A DNA stretch of 64,000 bases from Rhizobium sp. 18065 (lineage in GTDB: Bacteria; Pseudomonadota; Alphaproteobacteria; Rhizobiales; Rhizobiaceae), in contig NZ_CACSJP010000005.1 of assembly GCF_902706095.1 (NCBI RefSeq), positions 186,001 through 250,000 on the forward strand, given 5' to 3'. Below the pieces are notes generated by a model. That model saw nothing but the letters and a program-made list of their open reading frames with translations, searched no databases and was not told the origin of the DNA. The translations under genes and the position numbers were made by a program. Position 1 is the stretch's first letter. Each line of letters starts with the position of its first letter. Positions 61,670 through 64,000 of the stretch are shown piece by piece.

Positions 61670-64000
61670 TTACAGGTGAAGTTTCTTGTTATCGGGATCG
61701 TAGAACACCGGATTGCACACCTCTGCCACCGTTTCGCTACGACGCAGGGCATCCCAGACGACGATCTTCTCGCCGATCCGCTCGCGACCTGATTTCAGCA
61801 GTGCAAGCCCGATATAGGACCCAAGCGACGGTGAATAGCAGACCGAGGTGACATAGCCCTGATCATTGCGCATCGAGGGATCTGCACCCTCCTTCAGGAT
61901 ATGCGCACCAGCCTTGATCTCTTCCTTCTCGATCGGCCGCAGACCGACGAGTTGCGGACGGTCCGCCGCTGTCAGGCCAAAGCGGCTCGACAGGCGCTTG
62001 CCGATGAAGTCCGGTTTCTGGGTCGAAAACATGCGACCGAGCCCCAGATCGTCCGGCGTCGTCGCGCCATCGATCTCGCTATGGGTGACATGGCCCTTCT
62101 CGATCCGCAGCACGTTCAGCGCCTCGACACCATAGGCGCAGATGCCATGTGGCTTGCCCGCCGCCATGATCGCATCGGCAACCGCCTCGCCGGAGTTGGC
62201 CGGCACGGCAAGTTCGAACGCGAGTTCGCCGGAAAACGAGATGCGGAACAGACGCGCCTTGAGGCCGCCCTTCAGCAGCACTTCGCGCGCCGACAGGAAC
62301 GGGAAGGCTTCGTTAGAAATGTCGTGATCGACGATCTGCTCGAGGATGATGCGGGCCTTGGGGCCGGCAATTGCCATCTGCGCCCATTCGTCGGATGAAG
62401 ACACGAAGCGCACGTCGAGATCCGGCCACAGCGCCTGGGCGCAGAACTCCATATGCGTCATCACCTCGCCGGCATAGGCGGTGGTGGTGGTGACGAAAAA
62501 ATGCTCGTCCGACAGCCGGCTGGTCGTGCCGTCGTCATAGATCATCCCGTCCTCGCGCAGCATCAGGCCATATCGCGCCTTGCCGACGGGAAGTTTGAGG
62601 AAGGCATTGGAATAGAGCCGGTTGAGGAATTCCGCCGCATCCTTGCCGAACACCTCGATCTTGCCGAGCGTCGACACATCGCAGAGACCGGCATTGGCGC
62701 GCACGTTCAGCACTTCGCGGTCGACTGCCTCGCGCCAGGTTTTCTCCCCGTCACGCGGGAACCAGGAGGAACGATACCACAGGCCGGACTCGACAAAGAC
62801 AGCACCCTGCTTCTTCGCCCAGCCATGCAATGGCGACGTGCGGATCGGCCGCGAATGTTCGGCACGGCTGGTGCCGGCCATCGCGCCGAACGACACCGGC
62901 GTGTAGAACGGCCGGAAGGTCGTCGTGCCGATCTCGGCCGGCGACACGCCGCGCATCCCGGCCATGATACCGATTGTGTTGATATTGCCGAGCTTGCCCT
63001 GGTCGGTTGCCATGCCGCCCGTGGTGTAACGCTTGGTGTGCTCGACATGGCCCATCGCCTCGCGCTGGGCAAGGCTCAGGTCTTTCACATGCACGTCGTT
63101 CTGGAAGTCGACAAAGGCCTTGCCCTTGGCGCCCGGCACATACCAGAGCGGCGAGAACTCAGCGTCGAATTCGCCCTCGACTTCCGGCACCTCGACAAGC
63201 CCCACCAGCCGGCCGAGATCGCCGATCGCATCATGCGCCTTTTCGGCACCATCGCGCAGGCAAGCGGTGAGCGACGCAATGCCCGCCGCCGAACCGGCAA
63301 GCCGAAGCCCGCCGCCGACATCCGGCGCCAGGAACGCCTGATGTTCATCGGACCACACCGGCTTTTCCCCGCGCTGGCAGGCCAGATGCACGATCGGGCT
63401 ATAACCGCCGCTCATCGCCAGCGCATCGCAGGCAATCTCTTCCTGATGGCCGGACCGCTCGACGATCAGACCGGCAATGCGCTGCGAGCCCTTGGTATCG
63501 ACCACGGCCCCGCCGCGAATGACCCGAACACCCGTCGGCGCTTCATCGCCCGACTGGACGCGGCCATCGATGATCGCAGAAACGCCGACGCCGGCAGTAA
63601 TCAGATCCGCAGCGGTCCGGTAACCCGCACCGCCATTGGTGAAGATCGCCACTTCGCGGCCGGGCGTCACGCCATAACGATTGAGATAGGTACGGACCGC
63701 GCCCGAGGTCATCACCCCCGGTTTGTCATTGCCGCCGAACACCAGCGGCCGTTCCTCGGCACCGGATGCCAGGATCGCCCGTTTGGCCACGATACGCCAG
63801 ACCCGCTCGACCGGCAGATCGGACGACGGCAGCGCCACATGCTTCTGCACCTTTTCGATGGCACCGAAGAGATTGTCATCATACCAGCCGAACACGGTGG
63901 TACGCGCCATCAACGTCACATTCGACAGGCCCTTCAGCTCGTCGACGACACTCTGGGCAAAATCGGCAGCGGCCATGCCGCCGACCCAGACGTGCTCGTT
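61670..64000 (-). CDS. soxA: Sarcosine oxidase alpha subunit (partial, 5' end beyond window)
   Basis: The frame stays open to the window edge, giving at least 777 residues of a protein normally near 1000. The visible part contains the end of the NAD/FAD region (ERVWRIVAKRAILASGAEERPLVFGGNDKPGVMTSGAVRTYLNRYGVTPG) and a central linker with a Rossmann segment. It ends with a large GcvT-like folate domain (MRGVSPAEIGTTTFRPFYTPVSFGAMAG; VNVRANAGLCDVSTLGKIEVFGKDAAEFLNRLY). The enzyme oxidises sarcosine to glycine, with formaldehyde passing to tetrahydrofolate. soxB and soxD probably lie upstream outside the window. The ATG at 63976 is internal and not the start. Confidence 0.93.
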   Translation of the reverse strand, partial: NEHVWVGGMAAADFAQSVVDELKGLSNVTLMARTTVFGWYDDNLFGAIEKVQKHVALPSSDLPVERVWRIVAKRAILASGAEERPLVFGGNDKPGVMTSGAVRTYLNRYGVTPGREVAIFTNGGAGYRTAADLITAGVGVSAIIDGRVQSGDEAPTGVRVIRGGAVVDTKGSQRIAGLIVERSGHQEEIACDALAMSGGYSPIVHLACQRGEKPVWSDEHQAFLAPDVGGGLRLAGSAAGIASLTACLRDGAEKAHDAIGDLGRLVGLVEVPEVEGEFDAEFSPLWYVPGAKGKAFVDFQNDVHVKDLSLAQREAMGHVEHTKRYTTGGMATDQGKLGNINTIGIMAGMRGVSPAEIGTTTFRPFYTPVSFGAMAGTSRAEHSRPIRTSPLHGWAKKQGAVFVESGLWYRSSWFPRDGEKTWREAVDREVLNVRANAGLCDVSTLGKIEVFGKDAAEFLNRLYSNAFLKLPVGKARYGLMLREDGMIYDDGTTSRLSDEHFFVTTTTAYAGEVMTHMEFCAQALWPDLDVRFVSSSDEWAQMAIAGPKARIILEQIVDHDISNEAFPFLSAREVLLKGGLKARLFRISFSGELAFELAVPANSGEAVADAIMAAGKPHGICAYGVEALNVLRIEKGHVTHSEIDGATTPDDLGLGRMFSTQKPDFIGKRLSSRFGLTAADRPQLVGLRPIEKEEIKAGAHILKEGADPSMRNDQGYVTSVCYSPSLGSYIGLALLKSGRERIGEKIVVWDALRRSETVAEVCNPVFYDPDNKKLHL

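Overview
The window looks like a chromosomal segment of a Rhizobiaceae-type alphaproteobacterium (Rhizobium/Agrobacterium relatives). This rests on the gene content (urtABCDE next to a rhizobial-style urease operon, a braDEFGC-like amino-acid transporter, an ExoD-family protein, an Agp2-like HWE-kinase bacteriophytochrome), on GC-rich codon use, and on GC-rich palindromic intergenic elements of the kind common in rhizobia. No rRNA, tRNA, CRISPR array, transposase or phage gene was seen.

Layout. 1-2.3 kb: small genes (truncated haemoglobin, DUF423 membrane protein, VOC protein, DUF2325 protein). 2.5-19.4 kb: a reductive pyrimidine catabolism region with PreT/PreA dihydropyrimidine dehydrogenase, a RutR-like TetR regulator, an N-carbamoyl-beta-alanine amidohydrolase, a dihydropyrimidinase, a cupin protein and a NitT/TauT/ThiXYZ-type ABC importer. 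It is interrupted by a CHASE-PAS-GGDEF-EAL protein, ExoD and an EamA permease. Related operator-like palindromes precede preT and the amidohydrolase gene. 19.7-25.2 kb: an RND efflux pair and a Crp/Fnr regulator with an FNR/FixK-type box upstream. 25.2-41.6 kb (all minus strand): urea uptake and urease, in transcription order urtABCDE, an esterase, ureD, ureA, DUF1272, ureB, GFA, DUF1311, a GT29-like accessory gene, ureC, a TIGR02117 gene, a peroxiredoxin with its own terminator, a diguanylate cyclase, ureE, ureF, ureG. 41.9-46.7 kb: a SHOCT protein, haem oxygenase plus bacteriophytochrome, and TerC. 47.1-51.4 kb: an NCS1-permease/Cys-rich/hybrid histidine kinase fusion with a REC-LuxR response regulator. 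51.5-57.0 kb: a braDEFGC-like ABC operon. 57.3-64 kb: a GcvT-type FAD demethylase, a metallophosphoesterase, and sarcosine oxidase gamma and (partial) alpha subunits.

The common theme is scavenging of organic nitrogen: pyrimidine bases to beta-amino acid, CO2 and ammonia; urea to ammonia; amino acids; and N-methylated glycines. The most unusual item is the permease-fused sensor kinase at 47.1-50.4 kb, which has the architecture of a transporter-like sensor and lies within this nitrogen-scavenging neighbourhood. Also notable are the palindromes upstream of urtA, the Cys-rich and other non-canonical small genes in the urease operon, and a large inverted-repeat element plus a DUF559 gene inside the pyrimidine ABC operon. 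All functional calls come from reading the sequence by eye; no database search was run.
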